Shown: positions 1 through 6,184, counted from the stretch's first letter. The stretch: 6,744 nt of DNA from Desulfobacteraceae bacterium (GCA_021162325.1 JAGGYV010000350.1:1-6744), one strand, 5' to 3'. Notes: generated by a model not told the origin, from the sequence alone. Made by a program: numbers and translations.

Positions 1-166
1 CTTAAAATATTTTATGATACAGTGGGGCATATTTTTTACGGAAAAGATGGATGCGGTAAATATAAACGATTGAAATAATAATATATCATTGAGATAGCCG
101 CCTTCATTTAATTTATGAGACATAAGTGTTTCATGGTTTGTAAAATGATACGATACGCCGGCTAAA

Positions 167-196
167 TTGATGGGACTTATTTTTCATGTGTATAAA
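167..196 (+). promoter_or_regulatory. possible sigma-70 promoter of sfsA
   Basis: A -35-like TTGATG (167-172) and a -10-like TATAAA (191-196) are separated by 18 bases. A start point near 203 would give a very short leader before the AGGGA ribosome-binding site (206-210) and the ATG at 215. The short leader and AT-rich surroundings make this tentative. Confidence 0.3.
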
Positions 197-214
197 AAAT
201 AAAAAAGGGATGCA

Positions 215-955
215 ATGCAAGGGACATATTCAGATGGATTGATCTTACCAGAGCTGTTTCACGGTACACTGATCAAACGGTATAAGCGATTTTTAGCGGA
301 TGTAGAACTTAAAAGCGGCGAATTGGTAACTGCCCACTGTCCGAATACCGGGACCATGAAAGCCTGTTCGGAACCGGGAAGAAAAGTCTATCTTTCTGTT
401 CACGATAACCCGAAACGAAAATATAAATATACCTGGGAAATCATTGAAATGCCCGCATCTCTGGTGGGCGTTAATACGTTGATTCCAAACAGACTGGTAT
501 ATCATTCGATTAAGGCCGGCAGACTTAAAGAATTTGCCGAATATGATGAAGTCCGGTCAGAAGTGAAAGTCGGGGAAAAACACCGCCTGGATCTGATGCT
601 TTCGAAAAATGGCCCGAATTCGAGTAATGCGCATACGTGTTATATTGAAATTAAAAACTGTTCACTGGTGGATGACGGGACCGCGTGTTTTCCGGATGCG
701 GTAACTGTCCGCGGACGCAACCATTTAATAGAGCTTCAACGGCTGGCGGCTTCCGGATTCAGAGCAGTGATGTTTATTCTTGTCAATCGAATGGATGCAA
801 AGATTTTCAAACCCGCAGATCACATTGACCCGGCGTACGGAAAAGAACTTCGAAAAGCGCATAGAAATGGTGTTGAAATCATGGTGTACGATGTGTTTTT
901 TGATCTGGCGCACGGCAGGATTTCGTTGCGCAATCAGGTTCCATTCCAATTATGA
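215..955 (+). CDS. sfsA: SfsA family protein (sugar fermentation stimulation homologue)
   Basis: The 246-residue product carries the hallmark SfsA blocks: HCPNTGTM at 41-48, RLDLML at 124-129, IEIKN at 144-148, FPDAVTVRG at 159-167 and a C-terminal block around IDPAY (204-208). E. coli SfsA is about 234 residues, so this is full length. The family has an N-terminal OB-like fold and a C-terminal PD-(D/E)xK nuclease-like fold. D126, E145 and K147 fit that core. Its cellular role is poorly settled: it was first described as helping maltose use, and DNA binding has been reported. The ATG follows AGGGA by four bases. The gene stands alone on its strand and converges on the sigma-54 activator gene, its TGA directly touching the other gene's stop codon. 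The family call is firm; the function is not. Confidence 0.93.
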   Translation: MQGTYSDGLILPELFHGTLIKRYKRFLADVELKSGELVTAHCPNTGTMKACSEPGRKVYLSVHDNPKRKYKYTWEIIEMPASLVGVNTLIPNRLVYHSIKAGRLKEFAEYDEVRSEVKVGEKHRLDLMLSKNGPNSSNAHTCYIEIKNCSLVDDGTACFPDAVTVRGRNHLIELQRLAASGFRAVMFILVNRMDAKIFKPADHIDPAYGKELRKAHRNGVEIMVYDVFFDLAHGRISLRNQVPFQL

Positions 956-2311
956 TTATTCAAGGGATTCGGAAATTACATCCGGATAATCATTTAAAAA
1001 CCGGTATAGCGTGGCACGCCCGACACCAAGCAGCCGGGCTGCCTTGGCCTTATTTTGACTGGTTTTTTCAAGGGCATCCTGCACCGATTCAAAATCCAGT
1101 TTTTTCGACGGGCCCCGACGGTGTTTAATTGTCCGAAACTCAGACAATTCCATGGGAAGGTCTTCCGGTCGGATATAATTTCCGCTGCTTTTGACAATCG
1201 CATACTGAAGCGCATTCTGAAGCTGCCGGATATTTCCCGGCCATGCGTAATCTATCATCAGTGAAATGGCTTCACTGCTGACCAGGATATTTTTCCCTTC
1301 TCTCTCCCCGTTAAACTGCTTTAAAAAATAATCTACCAAAAGGGGAATATCATTTTTTCGTTCCCGGAGGGATGGAATATGGATCGGAATTACATTTAAT
1401 CGATAAAAGAGGTCTTCACGGAAATTTTTATTCTTAACTTCTTTTTTTAAATCCGAATTCGTCGCACTGATAATCCGAACATTTACTGATACTGTCTGCT
1501 CCCCGCCCACTTTTTCAAATTTACCGGTCTGCAGGAACCGAAGCAGCTTCACCTGCATTTCTTTGGAAAGTTCAGCGACTTCATCCAGCAGAATGGTACC
1601 GTTGTCCGCCAATCCAAAGCGTCCTTTTTTGTCCCGTATAGCCCCGGTAAAAGCACCCTTCACATGCCCGAAAAGTTCGCTTTCAATCAATCCTTCCGGT
1701 AATGCCCCGCAATTAATCGGGACAAACGGGGCACCTGCCCGTCGGCTGGCGGCATGAACCGCTTCCGCGACAAGTTCCTTGCCGGTTCCGGTCTCTCCGG
1801 AAATATGAACCGGATAGTCATATCCCGCCAAATCCCGAATTTGTTGAAACACCTGAAGCATTTTTCGGTCACGACCGATGATATTTGAATATCCGGTTAG
1901 CTCACCGGTCCTTAAACGGCACTGCACAATATCGGTAACATCTTTAATAAAGGCAAGCACGCCGAAGACGTCACCCGCTTCATCACGCATTTTTGATACC
2001 GACATTTCTACATTTCGTATTTCACCGTCTTTTGTGACTACGTTTACCGGGTACTCAGCTTTATTCGGCACAAAAGTACTGCCTTCCTGAAACAGACATC
2101 TTTCCCCGCAAAAGGGCTCACCAAAAGCGTCATGACAATCGTTGTTTAAAACTTCGGAACGATTGTAACCGGTAATCCTTTCTGCTTCCCGGTTGAAAAA
2201 GAATATACGACGATTTAAATCATGGGCAATAATGCCCTCTTTTAAATTATCAAGGATACGTATCAGGTTCTTTTCATTGGTCAATAGTCGTTTAAATTTT
2301 TTTTCAAGCAT
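956..2311 (-). CDS. sigma-54-dependent transcriptional activator, PAS-AAA+-Fis HTH
   Basis: The 451-residue protein has an N-terminal PAS domain (about 13-127), a complete AAA+ sigma-54 interaction domain (about 140-370) and a Fis-type helix-turn-helix (about 419-440). Visible AAA+ motifs are Walker A GETGTGKE (172-179), the sigma-54 loop GAFTGA (219-224), Walker B TILLDE (239-244), and the REDLFYRLNVIPI block with R316/R318 in SLRER. There is no receiver domain, so it should sense its signal directly through PAS. That domain holds three close cysteines, C59, C68 and C72, suggesting a metal, Fe-S or thiol redox signal. An in-frame TAA lies 15 bases upstream of the ATG, so this is the earliest ATG possible; no clear Shine-Dalgarno is seen. 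It lies 55 bases downstream of the Crp/Fnr gene without an obvious terminator, so co-transcription is likely. Its target promoter is unknown: I found no convincing -24/-12 element in the window. Confidence 0.93.
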   Translation of the reverse strand: MLEKKFKRLLTNEKNLIRILDNLKEGIIAHDLNRRIFFFNREAERITGYNRSEVLNNDCHDAFGEPFCGERCLFQEGSTFVPNKAEYPVNVVTKDGEIRNVEMSVSKMRDEAGDVFGVLAFIKDVTDIVQCRLRTGELTGYSNIIGRDRKMLQVFQQIRDLAGYDYPVHISGETGTGKELVAEAVHAASRRAGAPFVPINCGALPEGLIESELFGHVKGAFTGAIRDKKGRFGLADNGTILLDEVAELSKEMQVKLLRFLQTGKFEKVGGEQTVSVNVRIISATNSDLKKEVKNKNFREDLFYRLNVIPIHIPSLRERKNDIPLLVDYFLKQFNGEREGKNILVSSEAISLMIDYAWPGNIRQLQNALQYAIVKSSGNYIRPEDLPMELSEFRTIKHRRGPSKKLDFESVQDALEKTSQNKAKAARLLGVGRATLYRFLNDYPDVISESLE

Positions 2312-2366
2312 AATTTTATAAATTTACTCAACAATTATTAATTTGTCAAAATCTTCATTAAAGAAT

Positions 2367-3068
2367 TCATAATTTCTCAATATCCGCAATCCTTCCCGTC
2401 TGGGCAAGCATTTCAAGACCTTCGGTATCCAACAGTTTAATTTTTCGGCCCTGAACATCAATTAAACCCTGGCCAGCCATTTTACTTAAAATCCTTGAAA
2501 GTGTCTCGGGGATTGTTCCAAGCAGGCTCGCCAGTTGGGATTTGGAAATATTTAAATTGATCGTGTCTATTTTGTCCTGTTCAATGGAAAGCATCAGCAG
2601 ATAAGCCGCAAGTCTGCCGGGAACTTCTTTTAAGGACAGATTTTCTACCTGAACGGTAAACTGGCGCAACCTTAAAGACAGAACCGCCAGCATGTTCAGG
2701 GCAATGGAAGGATTCTGCGTGATCAGGTTCACAATCGATTTACGCGGAAAAAATAATGACCGGCACTTACTGATCGTTTCGGCATTGGCGGGAAACGTTT
2801 TACCGGAAAACACCGGCACTTCTCCATACGGCTCACCCGGACCGAATATGTGCAGAATTTGTTCTTTCCCTTCCAGCGAGAGTTTAAAAATTTTGACCAG
2901 CCCCTCAACATTTATATAAAAGCCGTCTCCGTTATCGCCTTCGGAAAAAATCAATTCATTTTTATTAAAATCTTTTTCACGCGCAATTTTCAGTAATTTT
3001 TCAATATGATGATCCGGCAGACCGGAAAAAAGGATGGTTTCTGAAATCAGTTTAAAATATTTTTTCAT
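2367..3068 (-). CDS. Crp/Fnr family transcriptional regulator (HcpR-like)
   Basis: A cyclic-nucleotide-binding-like beta-roll (about residues 12-128) is followed by a dimer helix and a C-terminal winged HTH (about 173-203). The recognition helix contains E188, S191 and R192, the E-x-x-S-R pattern with which FNR reads TTGAT half-sites. The only cysteine is C102, so there is no FNR-type [4Fe-4S] sensor; heme or another ligand in the beta-roll is possible, as in HcpR/DNR-type regulators. I placed the start at the ATG (3066-3068), giving 233 residues. A TTG two codons upstream (3072-3074) would give 235. Neither has a good Shine-Dalgarno. An FNR-like palindrome lies 26 bases beyond the TTG, suggesting autoregulation. 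The sigma-54 activator gene follows, and the HD-ferredoxin-reductase operon is divergent. Crp/Fnr membership is firm. The HcpR assignment rests on neighbourhood (an hcp-type ferredoxin gene) and is an inference. Confidence 0.92.
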   Translation of the reverse strand: MKKYFKLISETILFSGLPDHHIEKLLKIAREKDFNKNELIFSEGDNGDGFYINVEGLVKIFKLSLEGKEQILHIFGPGEPYGEVPVFSGKTFPANAETISKCRSLFFPRKSIVNLITQNPSIALNMLAVLSLRLRQFTVQVENLSLKEVPGRLAAYLLMLSIEQDKIDTINLNISKSQLASLLGTIPETLSRILSKMAGQGLIDVQGRKIKLLDTEGLEMLAQTGRIADIEKL

Positions 3069-3099
3069 TTTCAATAAAATTTATTCTTTTTTTCATTTT

Positions 3100-3113
3100 T
3101 TGACATAAGTCAA
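3100..3113. promoter_or_regulatory. FNR-type operator before the Crp/Fnr gene
   Basis: TTGACATAAGTCAA has perfect outer symmetry: TTGAC, four bases, GTCAA. This is the FNR/DNR/HcpR spacing, and one base per half-site differs from TTGAT-N4-ATCAA. It lies between the best minus-strand promoter candidate (3178-3206) and the regulator start. From that promoter, binding here would repress, so negative autoregulation is the simplest inference. Confidence 0.6.
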
Positions 3114-3177
3114 TGCCGCCCCGGGATTAAAACGGTATGCTATAAATCAAAACCATGGATAAACGATCCGATCATTA

Positions 3178-3206
3178 ATGATAACAAATAGATTTATTTT
3201 TAACAA
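3178..3206 (-). promoter_or_regulatory. possible sigma-70 promoter of the Crp/Fnr gene
   Basis: On the minus strand, TTGTTA (3206-3201) and TATCAT (3183-3178) are separated by 17 bases and match the -35 and -10 consensus at four and five of six positions. A start near 3171 would give a leader of about 100 bases containing the FNR-like palindrome. The region is AT-rich, so chance matches are easy. Confidence 0.35.
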
Positions 3207-3268
3207 AAACGAAATTTCATATGATTACTTTAATTCAGCTAATGGGTGATTATCTTAAAATCACAAAA

Positions 3269-3319
3269 GTTAAGTCTTCATACAATAATAATTGGTAAAT
3301 ATCAAACCCAGGACTTAAC
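3269..3319. repeat. 8-bp inverted repeat flanking the operon's FNR-like box
   Basis: GTTAAGTC (3269-3276) and GACTTAAC (3312-3319) are exact reverse complements 35 bases apart. They bracket the FNR-like palindrome at 3292-3305, and the centres of the two structures differ by under five bases. The right arm sits next to the -10 TATAAT. It could be a paired operator for another regulator or a DNA-looping element. It could also be chance in AT-rich DNA. Confidence 0.35.
3292..3305. promoter_or_regulatory. FNR-type operator of the HD-ferredoxin-reductase operon
   Basis: TTGGTAAATATCAA matches TTGAT-N4-ATCAA at nine of ten fixed positions. It stands where the -35 element should be: it ends 17 bases before TATAAT (3323-3328) and 22 before an alternative TAAAGT (3328-3333), and no good -35 is present. 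This arrangement is typical of class II activation by FNR-family proteins, so the neighbouring regulator probably activates the operon here. The site is seen; the activation is inferred. Confidence 0.55.
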
Positions 3320-3322
3320 CGC

Positions 3323-3346
3323 TATAATAAAGTTACAAATGGAGGG
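3323..3346 (+). promoter_or_regulatory. -10 element and ribosome-binding site of the HD operon
   Basis: A perfect TATAAT (3323-3328) lies about 25 bases before the start codon, and GGAGGG (3341-3346) precedes the ATG at 3353 by six bases. The leader would be only about 18 bases. The strong ribosome-binding site settles the start of the HD gene. Confidence 0.5.
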
Positions 3347-3352
3347 CTCACG

Positions 3353-4081
3353 ATGAAATGTCCCGGACAAGACAGCAGATACTGGAAACCTGGTGCCATA
3401 TTTGAGGCAAAATGCCCGGAGTGTGGAGAAACAGTTGAATTTTTTAAAGATGATACCACCCGGAAATGCGGGCATTGCGGTCATCGTTTTACCAACCCGA
3501 AGCTGGATTTTGGATGTGCTGCCTATTGTAAATTTGCCGATCAATGTATCGGCACCCTGCCGCCGGAAATTCTGGCACAACGGGATGACCTGCTTAAAGA
3601 CCGGATTGCCATTGAAATGAAAAGATATTTTAAGCAGGATTTTAAACGAATCGGCCATGCCTCCCGTGTTGCCCGTTATGCGCAAAAAATTGGGGTTTCG
3701 GAAGGTGGAAACATGGCCGTCATACTGGCATCTGCCTATCTTCATGATATTGGCATCCATGAAGCGGAAAAAAAGCATCACTCCACCGCAGCTGTCTACC
3801 AGGAGCTGGAAGGACCTCCCATTGCCAGATCAATCATGGAAAAACTGGGGGCCGCTGAAAATCTCATTAAAGAGGTCTGCGATATTATTGGTCACCACCA
3901 TCACCCAAGAGACGAAGAAACGCTTAACTTTAAGGTCCTCTATGATGCGGACCTGATAGCCAACATAGAGGATAATCAAAAAGAGAAACCCTCTGAACCG
4001 GAAAAGATTATAAAAACAATTGATTCTTCTTTTTTCACGGAAAATGGTAAAAAAACAGCAGCAGAGCAGTTACTTAATTAA
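3353..4081 (+). CDS. zinc-ribbon HD-domain protein, putative metal-dependent phosphohydrolase
   Basis: The 242-residue protein starts with a Cys-rich module. CPEC (21-24) and CGHC (39-42) form a four-cysteine zinc-ribbon knuckle pair, and C55, C59 and C65 form a second cluster with C3 as a possible partner. The rest is an HD domain (about 85-210): H102, the H131-D132 doublet in LHDIG, a run of four histidines at 181-184, and D198 or D200 as the distal aspartate. HD proteins are metal-dependent phosphohydrolases, often acting on nucleotides, (p)ppGpp or cyclic dinucleotides; the substrate here cannot be told from sequence. No signal peptide or membrane segment is seen, so it should be cytosolic. 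It is the first gene of a three-gene unit, 20 bases before the ferredoxin gene, and follows a strong ribosome-binding site. From memory, this Cys-rich/HD architecture recurs beside such ferredoxin genes in anaerobes. The HD call is secure; the role is unknown. Confidence 0.88.
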   Translation: MKCPGQDSRYWKPGAIFEAKCPECGETVEFFKDDTTRKCGHCGHRFTNPKLDFGCAAYCKFADQCIGTLPPEILAQRDDLLKDRIAIEMKRYFKQDFKRIGHASRVARYAQKIGVSEGGNMAVILASAYLHDIGIHEAEKKHHSTAAVYQELEGPPIARSIMEKLGAAENLIKEVCDIIGHHHHPRDEETLNFKVLYDADLIANIEDNQKEKPSEPEKIIKTIDSSFFTENGKKTAAEQLLN

Positions 4082-4101
4082 AAAAAATCAGGAGAAAAAA
4101 T

Positions 4102-4905
4102 ATGAAAACAATGCGCAAAATAATTGAAATTGACGATGAGCTCTGTGACGGCTGCGGACAATGTGTTCCATCATGCGCTGAAGGGGCGATTCAAATTGTT
4201 GACGGCAAAGCCCGGATAATGGCAGACAATTTATGTGACGGCCTGGGGGCCTGCATGGGGGATTGTCCCAATGGAGCGCTTAAAATAATTGAACGAAATG
4301 CTGATGAATTTGATGAAGAAGCGGTTGAAAAGTATCTGGCTCAAACCCCTGAAAAAAATACTGAAAAGGCTGAAGAAGCACTCATGGCCTGCGGTTGTTC
4401 GTCACAACACATACAGACATTAGCCCCGTCAAACACCATCAAATGCAATGTTGATGAAGTAAGCATGACAGCCAATCAATCATCAAATCAATCACCCAAT
4501 CAATCATCGACGCTCTCCAACTGGCCGGTTCAGATCCGCCTGATCCCGCCGCAAGCCCCTTTTCTGAAAAATGCGGATCTGTTGATTACCGCAGACTGTG
4601 CCGCCGTGGCGTACCCCAACCTGCACAGCAGCCTGCTCCCCGGGAAAATTGTTATGATGGGGTGCCCGAAGTTTGATGATATAGAAGAATATATTGAAAA
4701 ATTTACAGCAATCTTTTCAACGGCAAATATTAAAAGCTTGACCATTGTATTAATGGAAGTGCCCTGTTGTTCCGGGCTCCCTGGGATTGTTAAAAAAAGT
4801 ATAGAAGCGGCAAAGGCAGATATTCCGATCACGGAAATTATCCTCAGCGCCCGGGGGGAGATCTTGTCTGAGACAGGAAGCTCTTACGCTACACAAAACA
4901 TGTAA
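4102..4905 (+). CDS. 4Fe-4S ferredoxin-like protein with conserved C-terminal domain (FrdX-like)
   Basis: Residues 6-63 form a bacterial-type two-cluster ferredoxin fold. The first motif has four cysteines (C15, C18, C21, C25). The second has only C45, C51 and C55, with L48 in place of the second cysteine, so one cluster is probably [3Fe-4S] or absent. A low-complexity Asn/Gln/Ser linker (about 124-139) leads into a C-terminal domain (about 140-257) with C166, C188 and the pair C222-C223. The family is widespread in anaerobes, often next to hybrid cluster protein (hcp) genes, as with frdX in Desulfovibrio; no hcp is visible here. The role is presumably electron supply, perhaps to the reductase encoded next, with the C-terminal domain serving docking or cofactor binding. 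The ATG follows AGGAG by seven bases. The ferredoxin domain is certain; the FrdX link is from memory of the family. Confidence 0.88.
   Translation: MKTMRKIIEIDDELCDGCGQCVPSCAEGAIQIVDGKARIMADNLCDGLGACMGDCPNGALKIIERNADEFDEEAVEKYLAQTPEKNTEKAEEALMACGCSSQHIQTLAPSNTIKCNVDEVSMTANQSSNQSPNQSSTLSNWPVQIRLIPPQAPFLKNADLLITADCAAVAYPNLHSSLLPGKIVMMGCPKFDDIEEYIEKFTAIFSTANIKSLTIVLMEVPCCSGLPGIVKKSIEAAKADIPITEIILSARGEILSETGSSYATQNM
4472..4507 (+). repeat. three tandem 12-bp units inside the ferredoxin gene linker
   Basis: Three in-phase 12-base units (4472-4483, 4484-4495, 4496-4507) share the core AATCAATCA. The first and third are identical. They encode an Asn-Gln-Ser-(Ser/Pro) tetrapeptide repeat, residues 125-136, between the ferredoxin domain and the C-terminal domain. 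Because the unit is a multiple of three, copy-number change would alter linker length without breaking the frame. Confidence 0.8.
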
Positions 4906-4931
4906 ATTCTTTAAACCGCAAGGTCCTTCAA

Positions 4932-5750
4932 ATGAAATGGGAAAAAGACGCTCAAAAAGCAATTCAAAAGGTCCCTTTTTTTGTCCGGAAAAAGGTAAAA
5001 GCCCGCGTTGAAAAAGAAGCAGGAAACGCAGGAAAAATCATTGTGTCGCTTGCTGATGTGAAGGCCACTCAAAATCGGTTTCTGAATAAAATGGACGCTG
5101 AAATCAAGGGATACCAATTGGACGCCTGTTTTGGGTCCAACGGATGCCCGAATCAAATTTTTAGTTCCGAAATACAAAGCAACGTTGAAGCTTTGTTAAA
5201 AAAAGAAGATTTGCTGGGTTTTCTACGGAAACAGGTGAAGGGCGACCTTAAATTCCACCATGAATTCCGGATTACCGTGTCCGATTGCCCTAACGCGTGC
5301 TCACAGCCTCAGATTAAGGATATCGGAATCATTGGCGCGCAACGCCCCTTTATTACGGAGATTGACTGTATCGGGTGCATGGAATGCGTCAACATCTGCA
5401 AAGAAGGCGCTATATCCATTGATTCGACAAAAAATAATGGTGTCGAAAGTCAGCCGGTCATTGACTTTCAAATATGCGTTAAATGCGGACAATGTATTGA
5501 TGTTTGCCCGACAAAAACGATTGATACGGATAAAATGGGATACCGTATTCTGGTCGGGGGAAAACTCGGCCGGCATCCCCGGTTGGCCGAAGAACTGCCC
5601 GGAATATATTCCGAGACAGAAGTGCTTGATGTGATCAGACAATGTATCAGATACTACAAAACGAACAGTCAAAACGGAGAACGGTTTGCGGAAATTGTAT
5701 CAAAAGATAAATCGTTTGTTCCGGAGTTGATCGCAGAATATCCAAAATAG
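4932..5750 (+). CDS. small siroheme-type sulfite/nitrite reductase homologue with 2[4Fe-4S] ferredoxin domain
   Basis: The 272-residue protein starts with a short helical module (about 1-45, with VPFFVRKKV at 14-22) like the PCP_red-type domain of light-independent chlorophyllide reductases. A siroheme/[4Fe-4S] site follows: C66-x5-C72 in CFGSNGCPN and C119-x3-C123 in DCPNACSQP, then six residues and DIGI, which fits the sulfite/nitrite reductase signature. A canonical 2[4Fe-4S] ferredoxin follows, with C146, C149, C152, C156 and C182, C185, C188, C192. Classical siroheme reductases have two homologous halves in one chain or heterodimer; only one is here, so a homodimer or a redox carrier is possible. 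Relatives are DsrA/DsrB, AsrC and the small Dsr-like proteins. The gene lies 26 bases after the ferredoxin gene with a weak AAGG ribosome-binding site, so it is probably the operon's last gene. The cofactor call is strong; sulfite, nitrite or another substrate cannot be chosen. Confidence 0.88.
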   Translation: MKWEKDAQKAIQKVPFFVRKKVKARVEKEAGNAGKIIVSLADVKATQNRFLNKMDAEIKGYQLDACFGSNGCPNQIFSSEIQSNVEALLKKEDLLGFLRKQVKGDLKFHHEFRITVSDCPNACSQPQIKDIGIIGAQRPFITEIDCIGCMECVNICKEGAISIDSTKNNGVESQPVIDFQICVKCGQCIDVCPTKTIDTDKMGYRILVGGKLGRHPRLAEELPGIYSETEVLDVIRQCIRYYKTNSQNGERFAEIVSKDKSFVPELIAEYPK

Positions 5751-5785
5751 CATAATATTGATAAACCCCATTAGTACTCTTCATT

Positions 5786-5846
5786 GGAGGGCATACAATA
5801 TTTTGATATCGGGTCATTTCTCGAAAAAATGCCTTAAAAACCCTCC
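5786..5846 (+). other. potential nested stem-loop downstream of the reductase gene
   Basis: GGAG (5786-5789) can pair with CTCC (5843-5846) and the adjacent GGCAT (5790-5794) with ATGCC (5829-5833), leaving a nine-base bulge on the 3' side. Alternatively GGAGGG pairs fully with CCCTCC (5841-5846). It begins 35 bases after the reductase stop. It lacks the compact stem plus U-tract of a standard terminator, so it may protect or end the transcript, or be chance. Confidence 0.25.
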
Positions 5847-5904
5847 GACTTTTAAGCAATAAGAAAAAAGCTGTTTTTTGAAAAGTAAAATATTTCCTTT
5901 GCTT

Positions 5905-6184
5905 TCAATGATTTTTCTTGGTGTGGCGCATAGCTTTGTATTTTTTACTGGATGCTCGGATTTTGGTGGCGAGCACTTCACAGTTAATCATATTTAATTC
6001 ACAATTCAAGATGTGGCACTTATGTTGTAATCCATATAACCGATCAGTCGTTTTCCAAACCGTTTTTAGGGAATGTTGAATATCATTTTTTTGATGTGCA
6101 GTTTCGGCAGACAATGTCCGGTGAACTGAAATTTCCGTTAATAATTGTATCCGTATGATTTTTCATCATTTCCTGGATATCCAT
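5905..6184 (-). pseudogene. possible 92-residue protein gene broken by a one-base frameshift
   Basis: An ATG at 6182-6184, preceded by GAGG with five-base spacing, opens a frame that stops after 33 codons (stop 6083-6085). A second minus-strand frame runs from just after codon 8 to 5905. The frames overlap at a run of five A on the coding strand (T at 6159-6163). Removing one base there joins them into a single 92-residue reading frame with no internal stop, starting MDIQEMMKII and ending in a basic tail. The product looks soluble and partly helical, with cysteines in its C-terminal half. I do not recognise a family. It could be a real small gene carrying a sequencing indel, a decayed gene, or chance open frames. 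Confidence 0.35.

Noticed and set aside
1..78. Open frame of 25 codons from base 1 to a TAA at 76-78 on the plus strand, possibly the tail of an upstream gene
   Set aside because: A second plus-strand frame is also open over nearly the same stretch, and the short translation matches nothing I recognise.
3246..3264. GTGATT/AATCAC dyad resembling a CRP box
   Set aside because: The seven-base spacer does not fit CRP or FNR geometry; it is likely chance in AT-rich DNA.
3300..3352. Possible sigma-54 (-24/-12) promoter for the HD operon, because a sigma-54 activator is encoded nearby
   Set aside because: No GG and GC pair with the required ten-base separation was found; TATAAT with an FNR-like box fits better.
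3302..3781. 159-codon minus-strand open frame opposite the HD gene
   Set aside because: It lies antisense to a gene with clear zinc-ribbon and HD motifs and a strong ribosome-binding site, and shows no domain of its own.
4530..4832. 100-codon minus-strand open frame opposite the ferredoxin gene
   Set aside because: It is antisense to the conserved C-terminal domain and has no supporting motif or context.
5301..5672. 123-codon minus-strand open frame opposite the reductase gene
   Set aside because: It is a shadow of the ferredoxin-coding region; its translation has no recognisable motif.
5922..5940. TGGCGC followed by a TTTG-like stretch resembling a sigma-54 promoter
   Set aside because: The -12 GC is missing at the required distance.
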